Source: Brachypodius melanocephalos
Taxonomy: Eukaryota > Chordata > Aves > Passeriformes > Pycnonotidae
Assembly: GCA_013398615.1 (NCBI GenBank)
Contig: VZSR01001685.1
Span: 34,157,637-34,221,636 of the forward strand
Direction of reading: 5' to 3'
DNA length: 64,000 bases
Below, piece by piece: positions 12,420-24,884 of the stretch. The position numbers were made by a program, and so were the translations under genes. Below the pieces are notes generated by a model, which was not told the origin of the DNA, searched no databases, and worked only from the letters and a program-made list of their open reading frames with translations. Positions within the stretch are counted from its first letter, which is position 1, and each line of letters begins with the position of its first letter.

Positions 12420-12740
12420 CTGGCCATTAAAATGATTTGTGAAATAAATACTATCACTGAGGCAGGTGTTGGACCTGTAAACAGTTAATTGCCAGAGCTC
12501 TGTAGACATCGACTATTTCTTTTGAGACATCTGCCAGCTAATATTATCTGATAGCAGCTCATTCAGTTGATGAATCTGTCATTTTGCAATTTAGCTACCA
12601 GAATGTGTGCTGGGTCGATCGGCTTGCAAAGCTGTGTTTAGAAGAGCTTCACAATCTGCAGTCATCTGGAGACATTCAAGGTACAACGCAATTAATAATT
12701 TACCATCATCCTGACATGAAAGTAACTTCCAGTAGAAAAG
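12420..12740. promoter_or_regulatory. Candidate conserved noncoding element B
   Basis: A non-repetitive block rich in transcription-factor-like cores: gtaaacagttaattgcc (forkhead and homeodomain-like), ctaatattatctgatag (GATA-like on the plus strand), cattcagttgatgaatctg (with an imperfect palindrome) and ccattaaaatgatttgtgaa. It directly follows the CpG-rich patch. No coding signal is seen beyond a 61-codon open frame without similarity. Conservation is not testable from this sequence alone, so this is a hypothesis. Confidence 0.25.
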
Positions 12741-15700
12741 TCAAAACACGTCAGTTTTCTGCATTTTGAGACTCACGTGAGTGCTGCTTTTAAACAATGG
12801 TAAGAGTAACAAAAGCCTGGTCCAACCTAAGGGTCAACGAACGGCAGAAGATGGGGCACATCGTTTGGAGGACATTTAGCCAAAGCTTATTTGTAGAAAC
12901 TTGGTGAAATAATATTTGTGTTCAACATCTGTGTTCAGCATTTTTTTTTTGAACACAGGTTTGTGTCTTGATAATTATTGCAGAACCTTGCTGCAGGTAA
13001 ACCAATCATGCTCTGATAGACATAGATGATACTCAGAAGTAGATCCATAAGTAACCATGGGAAGAAAGAGGGGACCGTGTTTGAAACAGACAGGATTCAT
13101 GTCTACTTTTATATTGGACTGCATTTTGAACCGTTCAACTTAAAGCAGTTTTATAAGTGGAAAGCGTGACAATACTTGTGAGCTGCCTCGTGGAATATTG
13201 TTTTTTCTGTTGATCACATGCAAGTAGATATTAACACCCTCCATAACAATTTCAGCTATGTTTAGTATTTTTGCTGTTTAGTTGAACAAAAGATGATTTG
13301 TACGTGGAGAAGAGTACATTCACTCAACAAGCCTAGAAAGAAACCACAGAATTTGAATGGGATTTTATATAAAGCAAAAAGGAAAGGAGAAATGCGTTGT
13401 TTTAAAAAAGTATTAACATCAAGAAGTCTGTGGTGGAATTGCAATTGAGTCATAATCTCTTAAAAAACCCCCACTAAGGCAGATAACTAATTTGCTCTGT
13501 AGCCAGGCTGCTCAGGTTACCCCCTTGATGTTTTGGGCTGTGGGGACCCTCCTTCAGGACTTTGTTGCTCTTGGTGGCCGCAGCCGAGCGGCCAGGGATG
13601 AATAGGATGGAGTGGCAGGAGGGTAAATGTGAGAGCTTTGTGTTTTCAGACAGTTCTTTTGCTTCTAGGAAAGTTAATTAGGAAGTGAAACCTTAAGCAG
13701 TTGACAGTGTGCATTGTTGGCTGCTAGTGCTCTGTGACAAATACCACTGAAAGGTACTTCACTTTCTTTTGTAAACAGAAAGGTAAGGAATTTGCACAAA
13801 AATGTATTGGTGAAGATCTGCTTTTCATCATGGCCTAACCACATAGTAAACAACAGAAATAACTTGTTTTAATAAAGTATGGTGTTGAAACATTTATCAG
13901 CAAGCTCTTTCTCTCCATTTCAAAGGTATGTTTAGGTAAGAGGAACTGTTGCCTTAAAGAAACCCAATCTGAAATTTTGTTATAACATTTTTTTCAGGTC
14001 AAGGTCAGGAAACTTAAGGAAAAGTTTGACTTTTGGGCCATCATACAATTACGCCTGAGTTGATTAATACAGTATGCTGAAACAGCCATCTAAGAATTTT
14101 GTAGTATTTTAAATGTATCCCAAATAGTAGTTACTCACATAAAATTACTCTAGTAGTCACATTATAAAAAGCATGACTTCATTTTTACTGCCATTTTTTG
14201 CATGTAGCATGCACAGTTATGAGGCAAATGTAATAATCCATGTATTTTAATTTCTCTGTATAACAATAAAAAAATTAACATACCTTTCTCTTATAGGCTA
14301 CATTCCCTTGAGTGGCATAATTATAAGCCTCTGGAGAATTAATAAAATAGGCTTGGGGATTCAGAGTTTAAGCCTGTTAAAACGGTTCTGCATAGTGCTT
14401 CATTTGAACTAAATTTTAGTGGTGTACTGGTGAAATCAAATGGAGAGTGGTGTAGAGGTGGCTGAAACACTACGGATGCCCATTTCAGAATAAAGGCAGC
14501 TGCTTTTGTCCTGAATTTCCAACCTCTGCGGGTGGAGTAGCTCTGCACACAGGCTTTCACAGCATCAGCAATACAGAGTAGCACGGCAGGACATTAATTA
14601 TGAGAAGATTGTACAAGAGTATGACATTTGTGGAAGTAATATTTGGGACTCAAAAAGCAGCTACCAGAGATGACTGCTCTGAGGGGCTGGTAAACAGGAG
14701 GAGGTAATGAATGGCATTGTATGTCTACAATACGCTCATGCAGGCTGGTGCTTAGTCTCATCAAGGGAATGCTGCAAAGGATGTTTTCTAAGCAAGACCC
14801 ATTTTTTTTTTCAGCTTCTGTTTCCCCTGGAGCAGCTGTGGCTGTGGAGAGGTCTCCCTCCCATCTCTGCAGCTCACTGCTTATCCTTGTTGTCCTCTTG
14901 CTTGTGCCCATTAATCTCAGTCCTTGTGGTAAACCCACAGTTTCCTTAGCCACACAGATATTTTGCAATAGCTTTCCCTTTTGCCAGTGTTCCCTACAGA
15001 AAGAGAGAAATTAGTTTTCTGTTTATACATTCCCGTGAAGTGATGCTCTATCTGTTTTTACAAGGCTGTGTAATGCCATTTAGATTTAGTCCTCAGAGTG
15101 AGCTATTTTTAAAGGTTTTCAGAGGGTCATTGTAAATATTAAATTGTTCAGATACTTTCACATTTTTTCATAAGAAATTCCCCAAATATTATTAGACTTA
15201 GCTTTCTTTTGGGGTGCTTTGAAAAATGGACTAGGAAGATTTACAGGAATCCTTAGTACAGGTCTAAATTTCTTCCTACTCCTTCCCAATGTTCTTCAGG
15301 ATGCAAATCCAACACACTGTAACATTTACAGTAATTTAATAGTAATTATAATAAATACTGTATAGGATAACTATGAGATAACAGTGCTTGAGTAAGGTGA
15401 GCTGAGTAAGTGGTTGAATAAGGTTATTATACATCAGAACTGCTCTTCAGGTGCTTTGGATAATGCCAGGGCCAGGTGGTACAGGGCTGAGTACATGAAA
15501 TTAGCTTGCCAATGGCTTTTCCTGCTGTATGACTGTATACAAGCATGGGGAGGGATGGAAGAAGGCTGAAGGGCTTCAGGGGCACGGGTCTGCCCCCACC
15601 TCTGGGTACGTTTGGGCTGGGGAGGAGGATTCCACCCTTATCAACCCCGTTGTGAGCTCATTCCTCATTTCTTGAACAGAGAGGAATGTTTATTCAGCTG

Positions 15701-17714
15701 ACACGGTTTCTGGGAAAGAGGCTGGAAGAAGAAACTGCTGCGTGACAGTCTTCCTCCTTATCACCTAAAGTGGTGATGTATCTGTGCAACATGTGCAGTG
15801 TGGGAAGGGATGGGGAAGGATGGCCAGCTAGACAAGGGACAGACCTTGGAAAATGAAGCATGTGAATGCACAGGGGATTATTACCCCATTTCTCTGCATC
15901 TACAACAATATTCATGTGAACTCAGCCTACCAAACCCTAATCAAAATGACCTTTTTCACTTGAGCAGTTGATTAACCCCCAAAGGCTCCATCTTTCAGTG
16001 AGTTTACTCAAATTCAGATAGCATGTGTGGAGTATGCAGTGCTGATTTGCACCAGAGTGTATATTAATAACAGAGGCAGTGGATGGAGGAACAGGGAAGG
16101 GCTGGAGCAAACACGTGGGTATCTGCCCTGCGTGGACAGGGAACAGCTGAAAGCTTGGGGCTGCCTCCCTGCTCCCACATGACTTCATGTGAGAGAAGAT
16201 CTGGCAGGGTGTGATTAACCCACAGCAGAGGCATACAATGCAAACTGGAGGACAGCCCCTCATCTGATTTCTCCTGGAGGCTGCTTTTCTCTTCACGACA
16301 TCAGCCCTCCTTGCTATCCCCTCTGATACAGCACAGTGGGTGTCTCTGGAATGGATTGCTGGCCTTGGGCTGCATCTCCTTATGGAAATTGCTTTGACCT
16401 TTATTTTCATTTGTTGGCCTGACTGCTATCCTGTCCCTGAAGCGGAGTGTGGTTACACCTTTCTGCTTAAGCTGGCATGTTTCATTTAAAACCAGAAGAA
16501 ATAAGAACTTCTCAGCTTTCTAGAAATAACTTTTCTCCTCTTTTTATCACCTACAGAATGCCTGGAGAGTTTCAAACTAATAACAAGATTATGTAAGAGA
16601 ACAGGAAATAAAAACATACATATATTTTATTTCTGCAGAGACAGCCCCATTGCATTTAGTCTTCCAACACAGTAAATGAGCCCTCTATATACTTTGGCAC
16701 TACAAAGCATTTTAAAGAGACTTCTGGTAAACACCAATACCATATCTATCCCTCTAAACCTCATTTTTCAGAAATGTGTACATTGTAGAAGTGGAACAAA
16801 AGTCAGCTTCAACATTTTAAGCAATCAGTTTGATTCTGGTCACAGCAATTACTCTTTCTGTCAGCAGGAGGAAAATTTACAATCAGGAAATCAAAGAGTC
16901 CAACTTATTCCTGTATAATTCCAGCACAAGATGCATGTAAATTGGATCACCCCCCTGGAAAACCTGCTTCCTCTGATTTTCCTGAGCAGAGCTGGGTGGC
17001 TCTGCACAGCAGCTCAGGGCGTGCTCAGCCCAGCCTGTGGGCAGGTGGAAGGAGCAGGGTCGTGGTCAGGGTGCCAAGGCAGGGTCCCACCGTGCCCCCT
17101 TCCCTCTCCCTGTCCACCCTGTGCACTGCTGCCAGAGGTGGCTGTCCCACACTCATCCTGATCCTCTTCTGCCATCCCAAAGCAACCCACCCCTTCTAGC
17201 TGCATTGCACTCCTTTTCCATCATCCCCTCTTCAAGGAACATCCAGCTGTCTTCATGCCTCCACATCTGTCTTCTTTTCTTTTCAGGAGTGAGGCATTGA
17301 CAGCTTTCCCTTTTCCCTTCTCCCCTTCTTCCCCATGAGTTTTTTGGAAATGGCTGAGGAAAACAGTGATCAGCCAATTTATGTGACACTCTCTCAGATA
17401 AACAGATTGGAAAATGGGACTTTTGAGGGTTGTCTGGACAGCATAATTAAAATGATCCTTGTGTGGCAGTTGTAAATTGACCCTTGGCAAACAACCTGGC
17501 TGGTCAGATCAGGTTGTGGAAAGATCTTCATCATTTCTTAACATGGGCGATTCCACATTTCAGTAATTCTATAATGTTATTTTTTTCTCTTTGGAGAATT
17601 CTAATGGGTTTATTTATAAAATAGCATGGATTTTGAGACACCTACTTCATCTCCTTTCACTGAATCACCTTCTCCTACAAATAGTTCAGGTGCACAATTC
17701 CTTTCCTTGGGAGT
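12741..17714. other. Unique noncoding DNA
   Basis: No transposon, RNA gene or exon recognised. Composition alternates between AT-rich parts and more GC-rich patches near 13500-13620, 15530-16440 and 16960-17200. The patches hold the larger open frames, including one of 157 codons at 15937-16410 on the minus strand, which has no recognisable domain and is best read as chance. Confidence 0.45.
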
Positions 17715-17759
17715 TAAAAAAAAGAAAAAAAAAAGAAGGGGAAAAAAAAAAGGAAAATA
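17715..17759 (+). repeat. A-rich polypurine tract
   Basis: A run of A with interspersed G (aaaaaaaagaaaaaaaaaag, then aaggggaaaaaaaaaagg), all purine for over 40 bases. It could be the tail of an unrecognised retroposed sequence, but nothing upstream supports that. Confidence 0.8.
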
Positions 17760-18313
17760 GATCTCATTTCACTCATTTCAGTTGACAAGAATCAGTAAAC
17801 TGGTTCCCAGATCTGGGGACCTTTCCTTTTGGTAATACATAATCCTCTCTGACTACACTCATTTAATTCTTCAAGCCCACTCTGCACTTCAGTGTGTTCT
17901 CAGGTTTCTAGCTCTTCATAGTACATTTTTAACACATAGAAATAATGCCTGAAAGCTAATTGCATTAAATAACTTCAAGTTAATTTCAAATGTAGTAAGG
18001 CTTGTAGAAAAATTTATGTCTAACTTTAAAAATAATTTCTGTTAACAATTATACAAAGAATATAATAAACATTTCTGGTCTGCTGAGCAGGATTTTGCCT
18101 TTAGAAAAATAATGTTACTAATGCCTGTTTCCATCATAGCAGCAAAAAAGTACCAGATGAGGTTGAATCCTGGTGTGCCCAGTCTCCCTACTCACAGTCA
18201 ACCATTAGTCTGACCTTCTTCTCTAAATATTTATAATCCTGGATCCTATGGATAAAGATGACAGGAATTCAGCACAGCTTTGCAGTAGCTGTGGGGAAAG
18301 AGAGTGCTTTGTA
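17760..18313. other. Unique noncoding DNA
   Basis: AT-rich sequence without recognised features leading up to the tetranucleotide array. Confidence 0.45.
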
Positions 18314-18453
18314 TTCCTTCCTTCCTTCCTTCCTTCCTTCCTTCCTTCCTTCCTTCCTGCCTTCCTGCCTTCCTGCCTTCCTGCCTTCCTGCCTGCCTTC
18401 CTGCCTTCCTGCCTTCCTGCCTTCCTTCTTGCCTTCCTTCTTGCCTGCCTGCC
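18314..18453. repeat. (TTCC)n / (TTCCTGCC)n microsatellite
   Basis: The first 40 or so bases are pure TTCC units. From about 18357 the array changes to a mosaic in which every second unit carries a T-to-G change, giving an eight-base TTCCTGCC period, and it ends with TTCTTGCC and TGCC variants. This looks like a pure segment that is still mutating by slippage, next to an older higher-order segment. Translation of either strand gives artificial low-complexity peptides (SFLP/AFLP-like or RQEG/RKEG-like), which are not genes. The array directly abuts a CR1 fragment. Confidence 0.95.
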
Positions 18454-18810
18454 TCCTCTGGTGCATCTGAGGCCCCTTCCATTTGTCCTGTCTCTGGCTG
18501 CCTGGGAGGAGGGACCAACCTCACCTGGCTCCATCCCGCTCTCCGGCAGTGGGAGAGAGCAACAAGATCCCCCCTGAGCCTCCTTTTCTCCAGGCTAAAC
18601 ACCCCCAGTCCCTCAGCTGCTCCTCACAGCACTTGTGCTCCAGACCCCTCACCAGCTCCATTTCCCTTCTCTGGACTCACTCCAGCCCCTCAATGTCCTT
18701 CCTGAATTGAGGAGCTCACAACTGGACGCAGCACTCGAGGTGTTTCCTCGCCAGTGCCAGGTACAGAGGGACAACCTGCCCTGCTCCTGCTGCCCACACC
18801 ATTTCACTGC
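18454..18810 (-). mobile_element. CR1 LINE 3' part, antisense
   Basis: Clear antisense CR1 ORF2 C-terminal sequence. It includes gagcctccttttctccaggc (antisense of the FSLEKRRLRGDL motif), cagacccctcaccagctcca, actccagcccctcaatgtcc and the 'gcactcgaggtgt' block. On the minus strand a frame reads MFSLEKRRLRGDLVAL before running into the microsatellite. The real CR1 3' end is missing: the element breaks off at the tetranucleotide array. Its 5' end is truncated near 18810. Similarity is high compared with the copy at 5640, so this is a younger insertion. Confidence 0.9.
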
Positions 18811-21800
18811 CTGGGAGAAGAAAGAAAAGTCTCACCTGCAGTAGCACAGGGCACTTCCCAAAGGCAGTGGGAAACAGCGTTTTTCTGTTCACTGGGTATA
18901 TTTTAAACTAGTTTTAGGTATATTTGTGCTCAAAATCTTTGATTTAATTTCATTTGTGGTTCTTTTTTGTGGCATTCAATATTTACCAGTGAGAATGAAG
19001 CTTATTTTCAAACTTAGAGGCCTGTCTGTACATCTTGCCTGAGGAAAGGGACTTTGATATGAGAAATGCACCTGACAGGGCCTTATTTATTCATATATTT
19101 CTTGAAACTTATCATTGATGTAGTAGTTAAAAACACAACTTGAGATCATGAAGAAATATGTGGGAAGTGTATCTGGACTTACTTAAACCTTTGGAAGAAC
19201 GTGAGAATTCACATTTATTAAGCCAAAATATAATAAATTCACAATGTAAAATACAACTCCAACTAGGCCAGATGATAAATGTTTTAATGCAATACATGCA
19301 GCTGCTCCACTCTGTTGTTTCCAGCCCTTTTCTGTCTGGTCTATTTACCTCCCCTTAATAGCTGCAGGACATATTTATTGGGACCTAAATTTTCCCTGGT
19401 TGTTTGCAGCACAACTTTCTGGTCCAAGGAAAGGCTCATTTCTTTGAACTGTTTTTCCAATAAGAGCTGAAAACAGCAAACACCGAATTAAAAACTTTAT
19501 AAGCACATTGCAAAGCAATTTATCCGGGGTTTCTGCTTTCTGGGGAGCCGAAGAGGGGACGAGGTGAAGAACTGCGTGTGGTGAGTGCACATTGCTGAGG
19601 AGTGAGAACCCCAACTGACAGACAAATTTGTGTCAGAGGCAAAACAAAACAATGCAGGGCAATGAAAGAATGTGGAAGGTAAAGTCAGGTGGTGGCTGAA
19701 CTGGGTTTGGCTTCAGCAGTGGTTGTTCCTCTCCTGTAAGGGGTGATGGGCCCCAGGTTACAGATGTTACAGATGTTTCAGAAAACAAAGCCAGTCGTTG
19801 AGGGAGTGCATGTTCTGTATTAAAATCGTTCTGGAGCCTCTCTCACCCAGGCATATGAAGACAATTTCTGTGTATCAGGCAGCAGGTGAACAACCCTGCT
19901 TATTCAGCAATACAGAAGTAAGAGTAATGTGACAGGACTACTGAGACCTTCATAGGGTTTTTTTCTAAGTAAAATAAGATTCTGTCCTGGAAAAAAGGTA
20001 TAGATTTTTTTGGTTGTGCTCCATGCCAGTTGCAAAACCTGAGACAAATGGGCACTATGACAACTTCTTTTGTAGCAGCAGAACAAAGAAGTGTGTTGTG
20101 GGAGACTCTGGCCAGCTCTGAGATGGTTAGTCACCATACCATGCCTGGGAAAATTCACTACATGTCAATTTGTGCAGTAAGGACAACCACCACACTGCAT
20201 TCTGCATAGTATGCTCTGCTTTGCTTTAATAACTCTAGGCAACTCTCCTACTAGGAAAAAGATCCTCTTTGTAAAACCAGGGGAACCAAATATTGACCAG
20301 TAAAAATACAATGTTCTCCCTGAGGTGTAGAGTGTAAGGGAATTAGTCTAAAATCACTGGCTCAGTGGAGGATGGAGAGGGAATATGATAAGATACTAGA
20401 CTTAAGTAGGGGTCAGGGCACAGGTATGCAGAGCTTTGAACGTGAAAATGGAAAGCACTGAAGTAACGTGATATCCCTCAGGTGAGAATATCTGCAGCTC
20501 AGCAGAAATTTCAGCTGTCTGTGTCCATTGTGCCCCTGTCACAGGCTCAGAGCCCCTGAGTGCACCAATGAACTTGAGGGAGCAGTCCCAGCTCCCGCCT
20601 GTACAAAGCTGTGTTTCTGATATGCTGGTGGCAGCAAGGCACGAGTGTTTTGGGCATGTTCTTACAGCAGCCCAAGCTGTAAAGCATACAGCTGGGGCTG
20701 TTTTACTCCAGCTCATGTTGGTGTGGGTCTCTGCATTGCAGCCCTCCCTCTGCAAGCCACAGGGACCATGATGCATATTCCACACTGGCTTCCCAATGTG
20801 TGAAATTCTTAAGCAGATGGTCTTACTCAGCATGACATCTTCAAATCCTCAGTTTTTTCATAGGTGTGTATATTGCACAGAACAAAGGCGCAGATCATGT
20901 TCACATGGTTCCAGGAATGTTTTCACGAGTTTTGGCAACAACTCTTGATCTAGTGACTGTGTGGCATAACACTTCATTGAGCTTGTTGGCTGTGGGAACA
21001 CATGGTGAGACAATTTTGTGGCTAAAATGCTTTAACCTGCATATATGTGCCATGGGATGGACCTGCTAGTTGTACTTTGTGAGAGGGAATTAGATTAACC
21101 ACTCCCCAGTGGTACCAGTAGGATTTTTGCTTTGTACTTTCCTAGGGTCAAGTAGAGCCTTTACCCCATTAATCCTTTTTCGTACAGACTTGAAAAAGCA
21201 GATCAAATACTGGAGATTCTTTTGAGTGGCCACTATCTTCTACAATATTTGGATTCATAAATGTGTTTCAGACCATTGATGTGTCCCATACATTTCTGAG
21301 TTGAGTATAAACCAGAAAAATATGCCATTTTGTGGGTTTTGGAGGGCTGGGTATAGATTTTTACACACAGCATCATATCCTGTTTATTTTTATGAAATAG
21401 GGTAAGAGGGAAAAGCCAAGGACATGACAGAACATTTGTTTTCTTGAAAATGAAACATCCATAACAGAGAGGATGAAGATGGACCATTTCAGGTTAGTAT
21501 GGTGTCAATGCTGTCTGCTGTCTCTGTGTGCATACATTCCCTCATTCTGCTTCAGATTTATGGTTTTGTAATCCACATGCTCACTTGCAAGGTTATGATG
21601 ACCCCTAAAACACATCTGTATTGTCTCATGTCTTTCTCAAACTCTCTGTCTTCTGCTCTGTCTCTGGTTCCTTTCATTGATGAGAAAATTCATTTCATTC
21701 CTTTCGAAAATGAGAAAAAAAAGACATTTTTATCACCTGCTTTGTTTATTCATTCAAATAACAATTGAATTGTTTGAATAGGACAGCTCAAAATCGTAAC

Positions 21801-23164
21801 CCTATTCAAATGATCTTAAAAAAAAAACAGGGCAAACAGAAAACCCCCTAGCAAACCCAAAGAAAGTCTGTTGAGCAGCATCTGAGTATAGCTTGGACCA
21901 AGGAGAAGACATAGGCTACTATCATTCCTGCAACACTCAACAGTGTCTGTCACTTACTGAGGGGTGTGGCAAGAAAACCTGTTTTATTAGACTGGCACTT
22001 AGGTATTCATATGGACTTTGCTTAGATTGGCAGCAACACTTAAATGAAAAGTGAAGAAATAGACACTAAAGATAATGTTATTCCTGTTGTTTCCATGGCA
22101 ATGGACATGCTTGATGGACTATATCCATCATGTGTGCTCTGCAACCATCTGGTTTCACAGTCCTCATTTAAGACACTCTGGAAATAAAATGTAGGTAAAC
22201 TTTAATCAGTTTTATAATTACTGTTGTCCTTACAGAAATTATTTAACATGATTTTTCAGCTGCCTCAGCATAAGGCCCAAAGGTCTTTTTTGGAGTTTTA
22301 TTGCCACATTTAAGGAACAGTTTAAGAATTGTTATTGTACTTTAGCTACAGATGCCACTGTTTCTCCTTGGTTTCTGAAACTGTGTTATAATGACATCAC
22401 ATTAAGATTTTTTTTTTCCAGGCTCCAAAAAGGTCACAGTTATTTTTTCCAAATGGCTCTGTCAAGCATAAAAATTAACCATACTTTGAGCTGGATTTTC
22501 AGTATTTGTAATGTATGTTTATGTTAGAGTTTCTGTCAAAACAGGCATTAAAGATAAATGTAGCTAATTAAAAGAACATTTGCTTAGAGCTCCTGGTAAT
22601 AGATACCTCATTGTGGGGTCTTGAGGTAAAACTTACTTTCACAATTGATTCAGTTTATGGGATTGTGTTTGAACATTATAGAAGGCTATTTGAATTTTCC
22701 AAATTGTGCATATTAGCATGAGAACAATCAAGTTAAGTCTATAAGTAAATTGCAGAAGAGAAGTCCGGTTGTACTTGCTAACTATGTAAAATGTTCTTGT
22801 TGGCTCTGCTTCCTACACTTCATCATTTTGAATAATGCTTCCCAGCAGTAAATGTAAGTGAAAACTGGTTTTACAGAAGGTAAAAAGCCTATCTGGCACT
22901 GGATGAGTCAGTAAGTTGCATACTGTAGCATAAGATAAAGAAAAAAAAAATAAAAGATCCCATATCAAATTAGGTAATTGTTTCTTTTTATCTTACTTTA
23001 CTTTACTAAACAGCTGTGCTCACAACATTAATTTCATTGCACATGACATCTGTGTTGTCCTGGGGACTCCTATGCTGGGGAAAAGGTCAATGCCAACTAC
23101 CATTGCTTCGTTTCCATAAACTTTCAATGGCCAATAATATTTTGTCCTTTATAAAAAGAAAGTA
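18811..23164. other. Unique noncoding DNA
   Basis: No transposon or exon recognised. A tiny internal duplication (ttacagatgttacagatgtt) lies near 19757. The 143-codon minus-strand open frame at 20402-20833 has no recognisable domain. An A9 run lies near 21819. Confidence 0.45.
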
Positions 23165-23330
23165 AAATAATAATGTATTTGTGTAGCACCTTTCATATTA
23201 ACGGATTTCAAAGAAAACTGTGAGCTGTAGCCCCAATCCTTTAGCAACATAAACAAAACTCCCATTGATTTCAGCAAACCTATGCCAGAGTAAAGAGGGT
23301 TGAGGAAAGGTGTCAGGATTTGGCTCTATG
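23165..23330. repeat. Possible ancient amniote interspersed repeat
   Basis: The string aataataatgtatttgtgt followed by 'agcacctttcat' and 'ggatttcaaag' resembles old interspersed repeats shared among amniotes that carry a 'tagcacctttcatctg...gatctcaaagcgcttta' core. The adjacent 'cccaatcct...actcccattgatttcagc...tcaggatttggc' resembles another phrase I associate with turtle and bird ancient repeats. I cannot name the family, and the similarity is from memory. Confidence 0.3.
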
Positions 23331-24399
23331 TACTGCAGGCAGCAATCACTTCATTCACTAATAAAGTTCAGTCACTTTTTGGATGGGACTTGGCAGTTGT
23401 TTAACAAGAGTGGTCTTGAGCTGACTCAGTTTAAATAAAAGGATAAACAAAAAAAAAATAGTTCACTAATTAAGATTTCATAGTTAACTGGAAGAAACTT
23501 TGAAAAATTGCAAGGACTGGTTAGGAGAGACAGCTGGGGCTGGGTTTCTCAGGGTCTTCAAAGTGAAAAAGGTTTGGAAATGCTTCAGGTCAAAGATGCT
23601 GAGGAATACATAAAAGTGCCATGGGGAAAATTACATAGAGGTGTGTTTCAGACCTGGCAGAGGGAGCTACTGCCTCAGAAGAATATTGGGAATAAGCAGG
23701 GAATCTATAGGAGCTGAAAAAAAGGACTGCTCTAGAGGAAATCCTTGTTGCAAAAGCCAAAATCAGTGAGAATAGTGTGAGAGCTCTCTACTGTGTCATA
23801 AATCTTTTGCCCCAGTGTCCAGGAGGGATGACAATATTGGCTGTGAGGACAAATGGGAAGGGATTGTTGGGAATGTGGCATCCAAGTGCAAATTTCAGCT
23901 TGAAAACTCATCGTGAGTGGGATGTACCACTCGTCTCCATCCCAAGCGACTGGAGGTTGTGCTGTTGAGAGCTGCAAGCTTCATAACACCTTAGGGTGGA
24001 GTGGGCATTGTCACTACAGACTGGAGAGTGGCAAGGGAAACAGCTGCACTTAAGTACAGGAAAAGGTGCACAGACAGCCATGGACATAAAAGTCTGGTTT
24101 AAACTGTGTGTAAGGGTCTACATCAGGCTTTGGAAGAGATTCTGCAGGAGCACTAGGAGACAAATTAAACACAGAAAATGACAAATAATAATTTAACTGA
24201 GGTAGATGACACTGAACTGTTAAATTTCCACAAAAATAGTGTGTAAAATACCATCTATCAAGATTTTAGGAAAATATGCATTGGAAACAAATGGGCAACT
24301 TCTAGTTGTGTTAATGAGAGGAATTAGGGGTGGCATTGTAAAGCAGGTAACAGGAGTTGTGAATGTGGACAGCAGCAGTCTGTGGAAAGGGATGAAACC
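23331..24399. other. Unique noncoding DNA, possibly old LINE body
   Basis: Lies immediately upstream of a recognisable ancient RT remnant in the same orientation. It could be the decayed 5' part of the same element, but I see no alignable motif in it. Confidence 0.35.
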
Positions 24400-24800
24400 A
24401 GACTGGTAACAATATTGATTTTGTTTAATACTTTCTCAGTGACTTGATGCAAATATGAATAGGGTCTTGACAAAATGTACTGATATTCAGGGTTTAGAGG
24501 CATTGCCAATACACGTCTTCTGGAGAGAGCAAAGTCCAAGACCCCAAATTGGAATAGGATAAAATATAATCATAAGAATAATGTGAAAAATCTGCTAGGA
24601 GCTCAGGGCTCATCTGTTCATGAATTTTACTTGTTGATCAAAGTTTGACTAAGAGCCATCAATGTAATCACAAAAAGACAAATGCAGTTCCAGAATTTGT
24701 CTCTCAAATTACTGCCAATGTGGGCAAAAAAATACTAGCATCACTCTACAGGGCTTTGGCTAGATGTCTTCTCAACTTCTGTCTTCAGAAAAGCCATTTG
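24400..24800 (+). mobile_element. Ancient CR1/L3-like LINE remnant
   Basis: Two segments line up with the RT of the CR1/L3 group in sense orientation. At 24408-24515 'aatactttctcagtgacttg' then 'aaatatgaatagg' and 'ggcattgccaatacac' follow the pattern of the segment leading into and past the FADD motif. At 24636-24790 the plus-strand frame reads MTKSHQCNHKKTNAV, later VGKKILASLYRALARC, matching the order MSQQC..AKKANAV...REVILPLYSALVRP known in CR1-group ORF2. Divergence is much greater than in the avian CR1 copies of this window, so this is probably an insertion predating birds. The downstream end fades out. Confidence 0.6.
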
Positions 24801-24884
24801 AAAGCCCAGCAGATGCAGACAAGGACACACACAGGTTCAAAAGAAGGGTCTTTGTCCCTCTTTGAGAGAGGATGGAAGAGATGA
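24645..24884 (+). pseudogene. Ancient LINE ORF2 C-terminal RT remnant
   Basis: An 80-codon open stretch whose first 50 or so residues keep the CR1/L3 RT pattern: S-QC-K-A at the start, then K-I---LY-ALARC--NFCLQ, equivalent to the REVILPLYSALVRPHLEYCVQ block of better-preserved CR1 copies. After about residue 50 the similarity is lost. The open frame probably survives by chance; no function is expected. Confidence 0.5.

Noticed and set aside
15937..16410. 157-codon minus-strand open frame
   Set aside because: No recognisable domain and no coding signal; expected by chance in a GC-richer patch.
18246..18602. Minus-strand frame with long RQEG/RKEG repeats
   Set aside because: The repeats are a translation of the TTCC microsatellite joined to a CR1 C-terminal piece; it is not a charged-repeat protein.
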